Part shown: one piece after another, positions 26,019 to 37,989 of the stretch
How the letters are laid out: each line of letters starts with the position of its first letter
How positions within the stretch are numbered: position 1 is the stretch's first letter
Origin: Rubrivivax sp.
Lineage (GTDB): Bacteria > Pseudomonadota > Gammaproteobacteria > Burkholderiales > Burkholderiaceae_C
Assembly (NCBI GenBank): GCA_004210455.1
Contig: SEFA01000017.1
Coordinates: 1 to 64,000, forward strand
Direction: 5' to 3'
DNA: 64,000 nucleotides
The notes under the pieces: generated by a model
What the model was told of the DNA's origin: nothing
Databases searched by the model: none
What the model saw: only the letters and a program-made list of their open reading frames with translations
Translations under genes and position numbers: made by a program

Positions 26019-27356
26019 ATGAAAGTCACGACGATCGGCACCGGCTACGTGGGCCTGGTCACCGGCGCCTGCCTGGCCGAGATGGGCAACCACGTGGTCT
26101 GCCTGGATGTGAACGCCGAGAAGATCCGCGTCCTCAACGAAGGCGGGATTCCCATCCACGAGCCGGGCCTGGACGCGGTGGTCAAGCGCAACGTGGCCGC
26201 CGGCCGCCTGCAGTTCACGACCGACGTGGACCAGGCCGTCAACCACGGCACCATCCTGTTCATCGCGGTCGGCACGCCGCCGGGCGAGGACGGCTCGGCC
26301 GACCTGCAGTACGTGCTGGCGGCGGCACGCTCCATCGGCCAGCGCATGACCGACTACAAGGTCATCGTCGACAAGAGCACGGTGCCGGTGGGCACGGCCG
26401 ACAAGGTCAGCGCGGCCATCGCCGAGGAACTGGCCAGGCGCGACACCAAGGTCGGCTTCTCGGTGGTGTCCAACCCCGAGTTCCTGAAGGAAGGCGCGGC
26501 GATCGAGGACTTCATGAAGCCCGATCGCATCGTCGTCGGCTCCGACGACGAGCAGGCCACGCTGATGATGCGCGCGCTGTATGCGCCGTTCACCCGCAGC
26601 CACGACCGCCTGTTCGTGATGGACGTGCGCAGCGCCGAGTTCACCAAGTACGCCGCCAACGCGATGCTGGCCACGCGCATCAGCTTCATGAACGAGCTGG
26701 CGCTGCTGGCCGAGAAGGTCGGCGCCGACATCGAGCTGGTGCGTCGCGGCATCGGCTCCGATCCGCGCATCGGCTACCAGTTCCTGTACGCGGGCGCCGG
26801 TTACGGCGGTTCGTGCTTCCCCAAGGACGTGAAGGCGCTGGTGCGCACCGGCCGCGAGCACGACCAGGCGCTGTTCGTGCTGAACGCCGTCGAGGAAGCC
26901 AACGACCGCCAGAAGCTGGTGCTGGTCGACAAGATCGTCGCGCGCTTCGGCGAGGACCTGGCGGGCAAGCGTTTCGCGCTGTGGGGCCTGGCCTTCAAGC
27001 CCAACACCGACGACATGCGCGAGGCGCCGTCGCTGGTGATCATCGAGGAACTGGTCAAGCGCGGCGCGGCGATCGCGGCCTATGACCCGGTCGCGATGAG
27101 CGAGGCCAACCGCCTGCTCGCGCAGGTGCCGGGCGTGAGCTTCTGCGAACGCGCGGAACACGCGCTGGCCGACTCCGACGCGCTGGTCATCGTGACCGAG
27201 TGGAAGGAGTTCCGCACGCCGGACTTCGACCGCATCAAGTCGGAACTCAAGCAGCCCGTGGTCTTCGACGGCCGCAACCTGTATGAGCCGGCGCTGATGA
27301 AGACGCTGGGCATCGAGCACCACGCGATCGGGCGCGGCACGCGCAAGCCGCAGTAA
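26019..27356 (+). CDS. ugd: UDP-glucose 6-dehydrogenase
   Basis: Cytoplasmic NAD-dependent dehydrogenase of 445 residues that oxidises UDP-glucose to UDP-glucuronate. It opens with [23 protein letters not shown], has the substrate-binding [20 protein letters not shown], and the catalytic Cys in [14 protein letters not shown]. The length is typical. AGGAG lies 8 bases before the ATG. Last gene of the + strand exopolysaccharide block; a strong hairpin follows at 27401. Confidence 0.95.
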   Translation: MKVTTIGTGYVGLVTGACLAEMGNHVVCLDVNAEKIRVLNEGGIPIHEPGLDAVVKRNVAAGRLQFTTDVDQAVNHGTILFIAVGTPPGEDGSADLQYVLAAARSIGQRMTDYKVIVDKSTVPVGTADKVSAAIAEELARRDTKVGFSVVSNPEFLKEGAAIEDFMKPDRIVVGSDDEQATLMMRALYAPFTRSHDRLFVMDVRSAEFTKYAANAMLATRISFMNELALLAEKVGADIELVRRGIGSDPRIGYQFLYAGAGYGGSCFPKDVKALVRTGREHDQALFVLNAVEEANDRQKLVLVDKIVARFGEDLAGKRFALWGLAFKPNTDDMREAPSLVIIEELVKRGAAIAAYDPVAMSEANRLLAQVPGVSFCERAEHALADSDALVIVTEWKEFRTPDFDRIKSELKQPVVFDGRNLYEPALMKTLGIEHHAIGRGTRKPQ

Positions 27357-27400
27357 ACGATCCGCGCGATCCGCGCGATCCCCGCGTTCCCCCCGGAACG

Positions 27401-27435
27401 ACAACGCCGCGGCCCGTGAGGGTCCGCGGCGTTGT
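27401..27435. terminator. Strong hairpin between convergent ugd and lipoprotein genes
   Basis: ACAACGCCGCGG (27401-27412) pairs perfectly with CCGCGGCGTTGT (27424-27435). The T-run downstream is poor (GCCTTTC). A second GC stem, CCGGGCC/GGCCCGG at 27457-27474, follows. They lie between convergent genes and may act in both directions. Confidence 0.6.
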
Positions 27436-27491
27436 GCCTTTCGGGCGCCGCTTCCGCCGGGCCTCGCGGCCCGGGGACGGCAATGCCGGGA

Positions 27492-29183
27492 TCAGGAGGC
27501 GCAGACGCTCCCCGCGGCCACGCCGCTGCCGGTCTTGACCAGCGTCGGACGCAGGGTCGACTCGACGCCGTCGATGCCGCTGCGGCCCCAGGTCGTGACC
27601 TTGAAGCCGGTCACGCTGGGCCAGGCGAAGGTCACCGACTGGCCGTCCGCGAGGTAGCCGCTGTCGTAGACGGTGGCGCCGGTCGCGCGGTCGGCGATGG
27701 TCATGCGGAAGGTCGCGCCGCCGGTGCCGGCGACGGACAGGCGGAAGGACTCGCCGGTCGCGGGCGTGGCCCAGGTCACCGGATTCACCGCCCGGCCGGT
27801 CGCGTTGGCCTGCTCGATCAGCGTGGTCGTCGCCGGGAACACCAGCGCCTGGCGCCAGGTGTCGAACTCGCCGCTGACGGTGCCCTTGGTGCGCCACCAG
27901 GCGCCGCGCATCGACAGCAGGTTCATCGCGGTGCTGGTGACCGTCGAGCTGTTCTTGTTGTTCCCGTCCACCCACCAGGCGGCGCTCTCCAGCGGGCGCA
28001 GCGCGGCGCGGATCGCGTCCAGGTCGTTGGCGGTGCTGTTGCTCCAGCCGTTCTTGTGCAGCTTGAAGTCGGCGCCGATCTCGACGTAAATGACGAAGGG
28101 CGTGCCGTTGTTGCGGTCGACGACGTAGGCGCCGTACTTCTTCAGCGTCTCGGCGATCTTGCGCAGCTCCGGCGTGGCCAGCGCCTGCGCGTCGAAGGTC
28201 GACGGCAGCATCAGCAGCGAGCCCATCGGGATCTGGCCGCTGTTGGCGGTGGCGGCGTTGGAGTCCGCCGAGGTGGCCGGGAAGCGGTAGGTCGGGCTGT
28301 TGCTCAAGCCGTTGAAGTCCAGCGACATGGCCAGCGCGTGGTTGTACATCGCGGCGCCGTCGTTGACCTCATGCTTGCGGACCAGGCCGCCGAGCGTGGA
28401 CACGCCGGCCGCGCGCGAGCCCTGGTAGTAGTGGGAAGGGTCGCCCACGCCGCGGCCCGACAGCGGCGTCCAGGCGTACTGCACGGTGACCCAGGCGCCG
28501 TTGACCTGCTTCAGGCCCCAGAAGGAATGGACGACGCCGGCGGCGGCATCGACGATCTCCGCATGGCCGTCGTTGCCGGTGGCCGGCTGGGTGTTCGCGG
28601 GCCAGTGCGGGATGGTGATGCTGGGACGGTAGATCTCGCTGTCCGGATCCCACACGCCTTGCGCGTTGACGCCGGTGACGACCATGGGGGCGTCGGTCTC
28701 GGCCGCCTCGAAGGCCGCGCTGGACCAGGTGCCGCTGTCCACGGACGGGTAGTAGGTCGAGGTCGGGATCGTCGCGGTGCCCAGCACCGCGCCGACCGGG
28801 CGGCTGTTCCAGGGCGAGTCCGGACTGAACGGTCGCTGGAAGGTGCCGAAGTTGCCGACGGTGCAGGCCGCGGCGGCGGCGGGGCGCAGCTTGCCCGAGA
28901 CGGCGGCGCTGGTGACGGCGCCAGCGCTGGCGCCGAACAGCGCGGACACGCCGGCGACTGCTTCGCTGGCGGCGGCACCAGGGGCGACGCTCAGGGTGGT
29001 GACCGGCGCCGACGCGGCGATCGGCGGCGTCTCCGGATTGGTGGCGCCGGTGCCGGCGATGCCGACGGTCTGGCTGCCGGCGGCGCTGCCGCCCCCGCCG
29101 CAACCCGCCAGCAGCAGGCTGGCGGCCAGCGCGCAGGCGCTCAGGCAGGTGGAAACTCGCGAAGTCGAAGAGATATTCGTCAT
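27492..29183 (-). CDS. Lipoprotein of unknown function, paralogue of the 13.2-14.9 kb secreted protein
   Basis: Predicted lipoprotein of 563 residues. The N-terminus (MTNISSTSRVSTCLSACALA) leads to the lipobox LLLAGC followed by GGGG. After an Ala/Gly-rich linker to about 120, the rest is collinear with the eps-operon protein at 13175-14860: SPWNSRPVG, GVWDPDSE, ITIPHWPA, DGHAEIVD, YAWTPLSGRGVGDP, HALAMSLDFNGLS, FPATSAD, YGAYVVDRN, then the shared C-terminal module (RQALVFPA, PVTWATP, DSGYLADGQS). Start chosen at ATG 29183; the frame continues upstream to 29240 but gives a poorer signal peptide. Convergent to ugd and monocistronic, with a lower-GC upstream region. Function unknown; its partner suggests a role in the same polysaccharide system. 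Confidence 0.75.
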   Translation of the reverse strand: MTNISSTSRVSTCLSACALAASLLLAGCGGGGSAAGSQTVGIAGTGATNPETPPIAASAPVTTLSVAPGAAASEAVAGVSALFGASAGAVTSAAVSGKLRPAAAAACTVGNFGTFQRPFSPDSPWNSRPVGAVLGTATIPTSTYYPSVDSGTWSSAAFEAAETDAPMVVTGVNAQGVWDPDSEIYRPSITIPHWPANTQPATGNDGHAEIVDAAAGVVHSFWGLKQVNGAWVTVQYAWTPLSGRGVGDPSHYYQGSRAAGVSTLGGLVRKHEVNDGAAMYNHALAMSLDFNGLSNSPTYRFPATSADSNAATANSGQIPMGSLLMLPSTFDAQALATPELRKIAETLKKYGAYVVDRNNGTPFVIYVEIGADFKLHKNGWSNSTANDLDAIRAALRPLESAAWWVDGNNKNSSTVTSTAMNLLSMRGAWWRTKGTVSGEFDTWRQALVFPATTTLIEQANATGRAVNPVTWATPATGESFRLSVAGTGGATFRMTIADRATGATVYDSGYLADGQSVTFAWPSVTGFKVTTWGRSGIDGVESTLRPTLVKTGSGVAAGSVCAS

Positions 29184-30600
<1,417 letters not shown>

Positions 30601-30606
30601 TCGCGG

Positions 30607-30626
30607 GCCGAGGCGGGAGCCTCGGC
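30607..30626. terminator. Hairpin between convergent kdsA and acyltransferase genes
   Basis: GCCGAGGC and GCCTCGGC pair perfectly around GGGA, seven bases after the kdsA stop. No T-run follows, so it is a modest, possibly bidirectional terminator. Confidence 0.45.
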
Positions 30627-30636
30627 TGGCTCGGCC

Positions 30637-31830
30637 TCAGGCCGGACGCTTGGGGACGACCGTCATCCTCGGCAAGCGACGCCGGATCCACGCGGTGACC
30701 GCGTCGGTGGCGTCCATGCCGGGACGCTCGATCCAGCGGAAGGTCGCGAAGCAGGTGCCGATGAGGATGGGCGTCAGCGCGGCGATCAGCAGCCAGTGGG
30801 TCACGCTGGACACCTCGGCCGCCCACTCGCGGTCGAGCACGAAACGGAAGGCGATGAACAGCGCCAGGCCGTGCAGCAGGTAGAGGCTGTAGGCGAGTTC
30901 ACCGAACAGGCGCGAGACGCCTCGCCGCAACGCGCCGAAGAGATCGGTGCCGCAGGCGATCAGCGCGAACACGAGCGTCAGCAGCGCGAGGGGCGCCGCG
31001 GCATGCGGGCTGGGGAAATACGCGATCGTCGCCAGCAGCGAGAGCGTGGCCACGACCGACGCGCCCCAATGCCGCGCCAGCGCGCACACGCGAGGCAGTT
31101 TGGTCAGCAAGGCGGCGAGGATGCCGCTGGCGAAGGGCGCCAGCGCCGCGAGCGGCAGGCCGACTTGCCAGGCCACCGCGACCGCCACGGCGGCCAGCAG
31201 CAGCGAGAGCGCCGGCGGCGCCAACCCCAGGCACAGCGCCAGCACCGGCAGGAACAGGTAGAACAACCACTCGACGCGCAGCGACCAGGTCACGCAGGCC
31301 AGCACCAGGCAGGTGTCGGGCGTGGCGTTGAGGTCGACCGTCCCGGGGATTGTGAACGCCAGCCAGTAGAGCGACTGCTTGACCAGGCTGAGCGCAGGGA
31401 CGCGCAACTGGCCCTCTGACAGCAGGGCGACGACGACGAAAAGCGCGGCGACCGCGACCAGGTACAGCGGCGTCAGCCGCATCACGCGCGACACGTAGAG
31501 CTTGAGCCAGTCGACGCCGCGCTGCCGTCCGCCGATCAGCTTCAGCGAGAACAGGAAGCCCGTGATCATGAAGAACAGCACCACGCTGGACTTGCCGAGG
31601 TGGACGTAGACGGGGCTGGGCGGAAGCTCCCAGCGGCCGGTGCGCAGGTAGAAGTACCAGGCGCAGGCGTGGTGGAGGAACACGGCGAAGGCAAGGTAGC
31701 CCCGCAGGCCGTCGATGGTGGCAAACCGGCCTGCGGCGGAGGGGGCGCCGAACCATCGGGAGAGCAGGGCGACGCAGGTCAGCGCGACCAGCAGCAACCC
31801 GACCAGCGGGAACACACCCGTCGGACCCAT
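30637..31830 (-). CDS. Acyltransferase 3 family membrane protein
   Basis: Third acyltransferase-3 protein of the window, 397 residues, about ten membrane helices. An N-terminal helix precedes the family core: IDGLRGYLAFAVFLHHACAWYF with the conserved His, SSVVLFFMITGFLFSLKL, LYVSRVMRLTPLYLVAV, and a late LFGELAYSLYLLHGLAL. It probably O-acylates the polysaccharide or lipopolysaccharide. It is downstream of the wecB-rfb block on the same strand, 66 bases after wecB, and may share its transcript. Confidence 0.86.
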   Translation of the reverse strand: MGPTGVFPLVGLLLVALTCVALLSRWFGAPSAAGRFATIDGLRGYLAFAVFLHHACAWYFYLRTGRWELPPSPVYVHLGKSSVVLFFMITGFLFSLKLIGGRQRGVDWLKLYVSRVMRLTPLYLVAVAALFVVVALLSEGQLRVPALSLVKQSLYWLAFTIPGTVDLNATPDTCLVLACVTWSLRVEWLFYLFLPVLALCLGLAPPALSLLLAAVAVAVAWQVGLPLAALAPFASGILAALLTKLPRVCALARHWGASVVATLSLLATIAYFPSPHAAAPLALLTLVFALIACGTDLFGALRRGVSRLFGELAYSLYLLHGLALFIAFRFVLDREWAAEVSSVTHWLLIAALTPILIGTCFATFRWIERPGMDATDAVTAWIRRRLPRMTVVPKRPA

Positions 31831-31896
31831 GGCACCTCCCCAAGTGTGCCGGGAGGGTAGGGCGAATAGCGCGCGGGCGCGATCCCCAGTTTCGTA

Positions 31897-33132
31897 TCAG
31901 GCGAGCAGGGACGCGGCCAGCACGGCCACGATGCGAGGCGCGGCCTGGCCGTCCCACAGCGGAGGGCGGCGCCCCTCTTCCCTCCCTCTCCCGCTTGCGG
32001 GAGAGGGCAGGGGTGAGGGTCGTTCGATGTCATCGAGCCTTCGCATCGCCAACGCCAGGATGCGCGCCGGGTCCGTGCCGGCGATCTCGTTGGTGCCGAG
32101 ATCGACGGTCACCGGGCGCTCGGTGTTCTCGCGCAGCGTCAGGCAGGGGATGCCCAGCGCGGTCGTTTCTTCCTGCAGGCCGCCGCTGTCGGTCAGCACC
32201 AGCGCCGCGCGACGCCACAGCGCCAGGAACGGTTGGTAGGGCAGAGGCGGCAGCAGGTGGAGTCCGGGCGCCGCCGCGATGCCCAACGCCGCCAAGCGTT
32301 CGCGCGTGCGCGGATGAACCGGGAAGAGCAGCGGCAGTCTTGCCGACAAGGTGCCCAGCGTGGCCATCAGCCCTGCGAGCTGGACCGGATCGTCGACGTT
32401 GGCGGGTCGATGCAGCGTCACCACCCCGAAGCGTCCGCCGATCGCGTCGCCAGCGCGGATGCTGGCATCGGTGTCAGTGCCCACGCCCAAGCCCATGCCC
32501 GCACTCACGCCAGCCCCATGCAGTGCCGCTTGCGCCGTCTGCCGAGCTTCCAGCGCCTGCGCATCGCCGGCCTCCAGGCGCGCGAGCTGGTACAGCAGGT
32601 TGTCGACCATCACATGGCCGACCTCATGGATGCGGCTGTCCGGATGCCCTTCGCGCCGCAGATGAGCCGCCGCGCTCGGTTCGGTCGTGAAAAGCCAGTC
32701 CGCGATCGCGTCGGTGGCGCGGCGGTTGATCTCCTCGGGCATGGTCATGTCGCCGCTGCGCAGGCCGGCTTCGACATGCGCCACGCGCACGCCGAGCTTG
32801 CGCGCCGTCAGCGCGCAGGCCAGCGTGGAATCGACGTCGCCGACGACGACGCAGGCCGCGGGGCGGTCCGCGATCACGTGCGGCTCATACGCCTGCATGA
32901 TCCGCGCGGTCAGTTGCGCGTGACCGCCGCCATGGCAGTCCAGCGACACATCCGGTGGCGGCAGGCCGAGTTCGTCGAAGAACACGCCGCTCATCGCGGC
33001 GTCGTGATGCTGACCGGTGTGGATCAGCTTCCACTGGAGCCGGCCATCGGCCCGAAGCGCCCGCACCAGCGGCGCGAGCTTCATGAAATTCGGCCGCGCG
33101 CCCGCGATGAGGTGGATCAGCGGCGCGGCCAT
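31897..33132 (-). CDS. wecB: UDP-N-acetylglucosamine 2-epimerase (non-hydrolysing)
   Basis: Cytoplasmic enzyme of 411 residues converting UDP-GlcNAc to UDP-ManNAc. Signatures: IHLIAGARPNFMKLAPLVRAL, VVVGDVDSTLACA, VAHVEAGLRSGDMTMPEEINR, VVTLHRPANVDD, LLTDSGGLQEE-like LVLTDSGGLQEETTALG, and RENTERPVTV. Between the end of the core and the C-terminus the frame runs through a dispersed palindrome (31984-32007), read as PSPLPSPASGRGREEG, so the tail is atypical and longer than usual. A short low-complexity insert also lies near residues 200-225. The neighbouring rfb genes start 8 bases upstream on the same strand. Confidence 0.9.
   Translation of the reverse strand: MAAPLIHLIAGARPNFMKLAPLVRALRADGRLQWKLIHTGQHHDAAMSGVFFDELGLPPPDVSLDCHGGGHAQLTARIMQAYEPHVIADRPAACVVVGDVDSTLACALTARKLGVRVAHVEAGLRSGDMTMPEEINRRATDAIADWLFTTEPSAAAHLRREGHPDSRIHEVGHVMVDNLLYQLARLEAGDAQALEARQTAQAALHGAGVSAGMGLGVGTDTDASIRAGDAIGGRFGVVTLHRPANVDDPVQLAGLMATLGTLSARLPLLFPVHPRTRERLAALGIAAAPGLHLLPPLPYQPFLALWRRAALVLTDSGGLQEETTALGIPCLTLRENTERPVTVDLGTNEIAGTDPARILALAMRRLDDIERPSPLPSPASGRGREEGRRPPLWDGQAAPRIVAVLAASLLA
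31984..32007. repeat. REP-like palindrome inside wecB
   Basis: CCCTCTCCCGC (31984-31994) and its exact reverse complement (31997-32007) flank TT, followed by CAGGGGTGAGGGT. This is the core of a dispersed extragenic-type palindrome common in proteobacterial genomes, here lying in frame near the 3' end of wecB. Confidence 0.7.
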
Positions 33133-33139
33133 CGGCAGG

Positions 33140-33691
33140 TCAATCGAAGGATTTCGCGTCCGCGAGCAGCGGCGCCTTCGCGTCCTTCTCGGCGAGCTTG
33201 AATTCGACGGGCAGCCTGGGCCACTCGATGCCGATCGCCGGATCGTCCCAGCGCACCGAGCCCTCCGCCTGCGGCGCGTACAGGTCGGTGGTCTTGTAGA
33301 GGAAGTCCGCCGTCTCGCTCAGGACCAGGAAGCCGTGCGCGAAGCCCGGCGGGATCCACAGCTGGCGGTGGTTCTCGCCGGTCAACTCCACGCCGACCCA
33401 CTTGCCGAAATTGGGGCTGGAACGGCGCATGTCGACGGCGACGTCGAACACCGCGCCCGCCGTGCAGCGCACCAGCTTGCCCTGCGCATGCGGCGGCAGC
33501 TGGAAGTGCAGGCCGCGCAGCACCCCCTGGCTGGAACGTGAATGGTTGTCCTGCACGAAACGCACGTCGTCGCCGCAGGCGGCGTTGAATTTCGGCTCGG
33601 TCCAGCTCTCCATGAAGAAGCCGCGCGCGTCGCCGAAGACCTTCGGCTCGACGATCAGCACCTCGGGCAGCGCGGTGGGGATCACATTCAT
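33140..33691 (-). CDS. rfbC: dTDP-4-dehydrorhamnose 3,5-epimerase
   Basis: Cytoplasmic cupin-fold epimerase of 183 residues, third step of dTDP-L-rhamnose synthesis. Conserved FGDARGFFMESW, FVQDNHSRSSQGVLRGLHFQ (catalytic His), GKLVRCTAGAVFDVAVD, LWIPPGFAHGFLVLSE. Normal length. It is part of the rfbB-D-A-C order on the minus strand, abutting rfbA (stop and start overlap around 33691) and followed 8 bases later by wecB. Confidence 0.95.
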   Translation of the reverse strand: MNVIPTALPEVLIVEPKVFGDARGFFMESWTEPKFNAACGDDVRFVQDNHSRSSQGVLRGLHFQLPPHAQGKLVRCTAGAVFDVAVDMRRSSPNFGKWVGVELTGENHRQLWIPPGFAHGFLVLSETADFLYKTTDLYAPQAEGSVRWDDPAIGIEWPRLPVEFKLAEKDAKAPLLADAKSFD

Positions 33692-34581
33692 CAGAACACC
33701 TTCTCGTTGAGCACCTGCTTCAGGTATTGCCCGTATCCGTTCTTGAGCATCGGCTGCGCCAGCTTCTCGAGCTGCTCGGCGGTGATCCAGCCCTTGCGGA
33801 AGGCGATCTCCTCGGGGCAGGCCACCTTCAGGCCCTGGCGCTTCTCCAGCGTGGCGATGAACTGGCCGGCTTCCATCAGGCTGTCGTGCGTGCCGGTGTC
33901 CAGCCAGGCGTAGCCCCGGCCCATGATCTCGACGCTCAACTGCCCCTGCGTCAGGTAGCGCGCGTTGACGTCGGTGATCTCCAGCTCGCCGCGCGGGCTG
34001 GGCTGGATGTCGGCGGCGATGTCGCAGACCTGGCGGTCGTAGAAGTACAGGCCGGTCACGGCGTAGTTGCTCTTGGGCGCCTGGGGCTTTTCCTCGATGC
34101 TGACGGCACGCTTGTCCGCGTCGAACTCGACCACGCCGTAACGCTCGGGATCGTGCACGTGGTACGCGAAGACCGTGGCGCCGTCGGTCTGCGCGTCGGC
34201 GCTGCCCAGCAGGCCGGCGAAGTCGTGGCCGTAGAAGATGTTGTCGCCCAGCACCAGCGCGCTCGGCGCGCCGCCGATGAAGTCCTTGCCCAGGATGAAG
34301 GCCTGCGCCAGGCCGTCCGGGCTGGGCTGCAGGCAGTACTGCAGGTTGATGCCCCAGCGCGAGCCGTCGCCCAGCAGCGCCTCGAAGCGCGGCAGGTCCT
34401 GCGGCGTGCTGATCAGCAGGATGTCGCGCATGCCTGCCAGCATCAGCGTGCTGAGCGGGTAATAGACCATGGGCTTGTCGTAGACCGGCAGCAGCTGCTT
34501 GCTGATCGCCAGCGTGGCCGGGTGCAGCCGCGTGCCGGAGCCGCCGGCCAGGATGATGCCCTTGCGGGTGTCGTTGCTCAT
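33691..34581 (-). CDS. rfbA: Glucose-1-phosphate thymidylyltransferase
   Basis: Cytoplasmic nucleotidyltransferase of 296 residues making dTDP-glucose. It has the signature [49 protein letters not shown] and [23 protein letters not shown]. The ATG at 34581 has GGAG upstream; an in-frame TTG just before it is ignored. It follows rfbD by 13 bases and is first in the dTDP-rhamnose pathway. Confidence 0.96.
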   Translation of the reverse strand: MSNDTRKGIILAGGSGTRLHPATLAISKQLLPVYDKPMVYYPLSTLMLAGMRDILLISTPQDLPRFEALLGDGSRWGINLQYCLQPSPDGLAQAFILGKDFIGGAPSALVLGDNIFYGHDFAGLLGSADAQTDGATVFAYHVHDPERYGVVEFDADKRAVSIEEKPQAPKSNYAVTGLYFYDRQVCDIAADIQPSPRGELEITDVNARYLTQGQLSVEIMGRGYAWLDTGTHDSLMEAGQFIATLEKRQGLKVACPEEIAFRKGWITAEQLEKLAQPMLKNGYGQYLKQVLNEKVF

Positions 34582-34594
34582 CAAAGGTCTCCGA

Positions 34595-35476
34595 TCACAG
34601 GATCTCGTCGAGCAGCCGGTCCACGCCGGTCTGCCAGTGCGGCAGGACCAGGCCGAAGCGGTCCTGCAGCTGGTGGTTGTCCAGGCGCGAGTTCAGCGGG
34701 CGCGGGGCCGGCGTCGGATAGGCGCTGCTGGCCAGCGCCTCGACCTGCTCAGGCTGCACCTTCAGGCTCACGCCCTTGTCCCGCGCGCGCGTCAGCACGT
34801 GCTTCGCGTACTGGTGCCAGCTGGTCTCGCCGCTGGCGACCGCGTGGTAGATGCCGCACAGGGCGCGGTCCTTCAGCGTCGCGCGGATGACGTGGGCGGT
34901 GACGTCGGCCAGCAGGTCCGCGCCGGTGGGCGCGCCGATCTGGTCGGCGACGACCTTCAACTGATCGCGCTCAGCAGCGAGCCGCAGCATGGTCTTGGCG
35001 AAGTTGCCGCCGCGCGCCGCGTAGACCCAGCTGGTGCGCAGCACCAGCGCGTCCGCGCCGCTCGCGGCGATCAGCCGTTCGCCTTCGAGCTTGGTCTTGC
35101 CGTAGACGCTCAGCGGGCCGGTGGGCGCATCCTCGAAGCGCCAGTCGCTGCCGGCGCCGTCGAAGACGTAGTCGGTCGAGTAATGCACCAGCAGCGCGCC
35201 CAGGGCCTTGGCCTCCTCGGCCAATACGCCGGTGGCGAGCGCATTGATCTGGCGGGCGGCCTCCGGCTCGCTTTCGGCCTTGTCCACGGCGGTGTAGGCC
35301 GCGGCGTTGACGATGACGTCCGGCGCGACGCGGCGCACCGTGGCGCGCAGCGTGTCGCTGTCGCCGAGGTCGCCGCCTTCGCTGCGGTCCAGCGCGACGA
35401 GTTCACCCAGCGGAGCGAGGGCGCGTTGCAGCTCCCATCCCAGCTGGCCGTTCTTTCCAAGCAGCAGAACTTTCAT
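34595..35476 (-). CDS. rfbD: dTDP-4-dehydrorhamnose reductase
   Basis: Cytoplasmic NAD(P)H-dependent reductase of 293 residues, last step to dTDP-L-rhamnose. It has [17 protein letters not shown] as the nucleotide-binding start, [28 protein letters not shown] and the catalytic YGKTKLEGE. Typical size. Located 12 bases after rfbB in the same direction. Confidence 0.95.
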   Translation of the reverse strand: MKVLLLGKNGQLGWELQRALAPLGELVALDRSEGGDLGDSDTLRATVRRVAPDVIVNAAAYTAVDKAESEPEAARQINALATGVLAEEAKALGALLVHYSTDYVFDGAGSDWRFEDAPTGPLSVYGKTKLEGERLIAASGADALVLRTSWVYAARGGNFAKTMLRLAAERDQLKVVADQIGAPTGADLLADVTAHVIRATLKDRALCGIYHAVASGETSWHQYAKHVLTRARDKGVSLKVQPEQVEALASSAYPTPAPRPLNSRLDNHQLQDRFGLVLPHWQTGVDRLLDEIL

Positions 35477-35488
35477 GTCGTCTCGGGC

Positions 35489-36547
35489 TCAGCCGCCGTA
35501 CTGCTTGGACACCCACTCGCGGTACGCGCCCGACAGCACGCGCGAGGACCACTCCTCATTGGCGAGGTACCACTGCACCGTCTTGCGGATGCCGGTCTCG
35601 AAGGTCTCGGCGGGGCGCCAGCCCAGGTCGCGCTCGATCTTGCGTGCGTCGATCGCGTAGCGGCGGTCGTGGCCGGGGCGGTCCTTGACGTAGGTGATCA
35701 GGCGCGCGTACGGGCCGGCCGGGTCGGGGCGCAACTCGTCCAGCAGCGCGCACACCGTCTTGACGATGTCGATGTTGGCCTGCTCGTTCCAGCCGCCGAT
35801 GTTGTAGGTCTCGCCCAGCGTGCCGCCGGCCAGCACCGCGCGGATGCCCGAGCAGTGGTCGGTGACGTAGAGCCAGTCGCGGATCTGCTGGCCGTCGCCG
35901 TACACGGGCAGCGGCTTGCCGGCCAGCGCGTTGACGATCATCAGCGGGATCAGCTTCTCGGGGAAATGGTACGGACCGTAGTTGTTGCTGCAGTTGGTGG
36001 TGACCACCGGCAGGCCGTAGGTGTGGTGCCAGGCGCGGACCAGATGGTCGCTGGCCGCCTTGGACGCCGAGTACGGGCTGTTGGGCTCGTAGGCGTTGGT
36101 CTCGGCGAAGGGCGGGTCGTCGGCCTTCAGCGAGCCGTAGACCTCGTCGGTCGAGACGTGGTGGAAGCGGAAGCCCGACTTCGCGTCGCCCTCGAGCGCG
36201 GACCAGAACGCGCGCGCCGCTTCGAGCAGCGTGAAGGTGCCCTCGACGTTGGTGCGCATGAACGCGCCGGGGCCGTGGATGGAGCGGTCGACGTGCGACT
36301 CGGCGGCGAAGTGCACGATGGCGCGCGGGCGGTGGGTGCTCAGCAGCTGGTCGATGAGCGCCCGATCGCAGATGTCGCCCTGGACGAAGACATGACGCGG
36401 ATCGTCCTTCAGCGAGGCCAGGTTCTCGAGGTTGCCCGCGTAGGTCAAGGCGTCGAGGTTGACCACCGGTTCGTCCGAGGACTTGAACCAGTCGAGCACG
36501 AAATTGCTGCCGATGAAACCGGCGCCGCCGGTGACGAGGATCGTCAT
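35489..36547 (-). CDS. rfbB: dTDP-glucose 4,6-dehydratase
   Basis: Cytoplasmic NAD-dependent dehydratase of 352 residues. It has [59 protein letters not shown], the catalytic [20 protein letters not shown], and [17 protein letters not shown]. It is upstream of rfbD-A-C, so the complete dTDP-rhamnose set is present in one minus-strand run. A 58-base gap with a short inverted repeat (GCGTCGC/GCGACGC) separates it from the dehydrogenase gene. Confidence 0.96.
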   Translation of the reverse strand: MTILVTGGAGFIGSNFVLDWFKSSDEPVVNLDALTYAGNLENLASLKDDPRHVFVQGDICDRALIDQLLSTHRPRAIVHFAAESHVDRSIHGPGAFMRTNVEGTFTLLEAARAFWSALEGDAKSGFRFHHVSTDEVYGSLKADDPPFAETNAYEPNSPYSASKAASDHLVRAWHHTYGLPVVTTNCSNNYGPYHFPEKLIPLMIVNALAGKPLPVYGDGQQIRDWLYVTDHCSGIRAVLAGGTLGETYNIGGWNEQANIDIVKTVCALLDELRPDPAGPYARLITYVKDRPGHDRRYAIDARKIERDLGWRPAETFETGIRKTVQWYLANEEWSSRVLSGAYREWVSKQYGG

Positions 36548-36605
36548 GGAACTTCCCTGAAACGTGAGGGCGTCGCTCCCCCGACAGGGCCGGCGACGCG
36601 TTCGA

Positions 36606-37886
<1,281 letters not shown>

Positions 37887-37989
37887 GGTCTTCTCCTGTT
37901 CTTTCCGAGGACGGCTTTGTATCCGAGTTTCATCCGACTTTCGTAAGCTCGCCTGCCGCGTCCCCCCGGGTGAGGGTCAGCGGCGGAGG

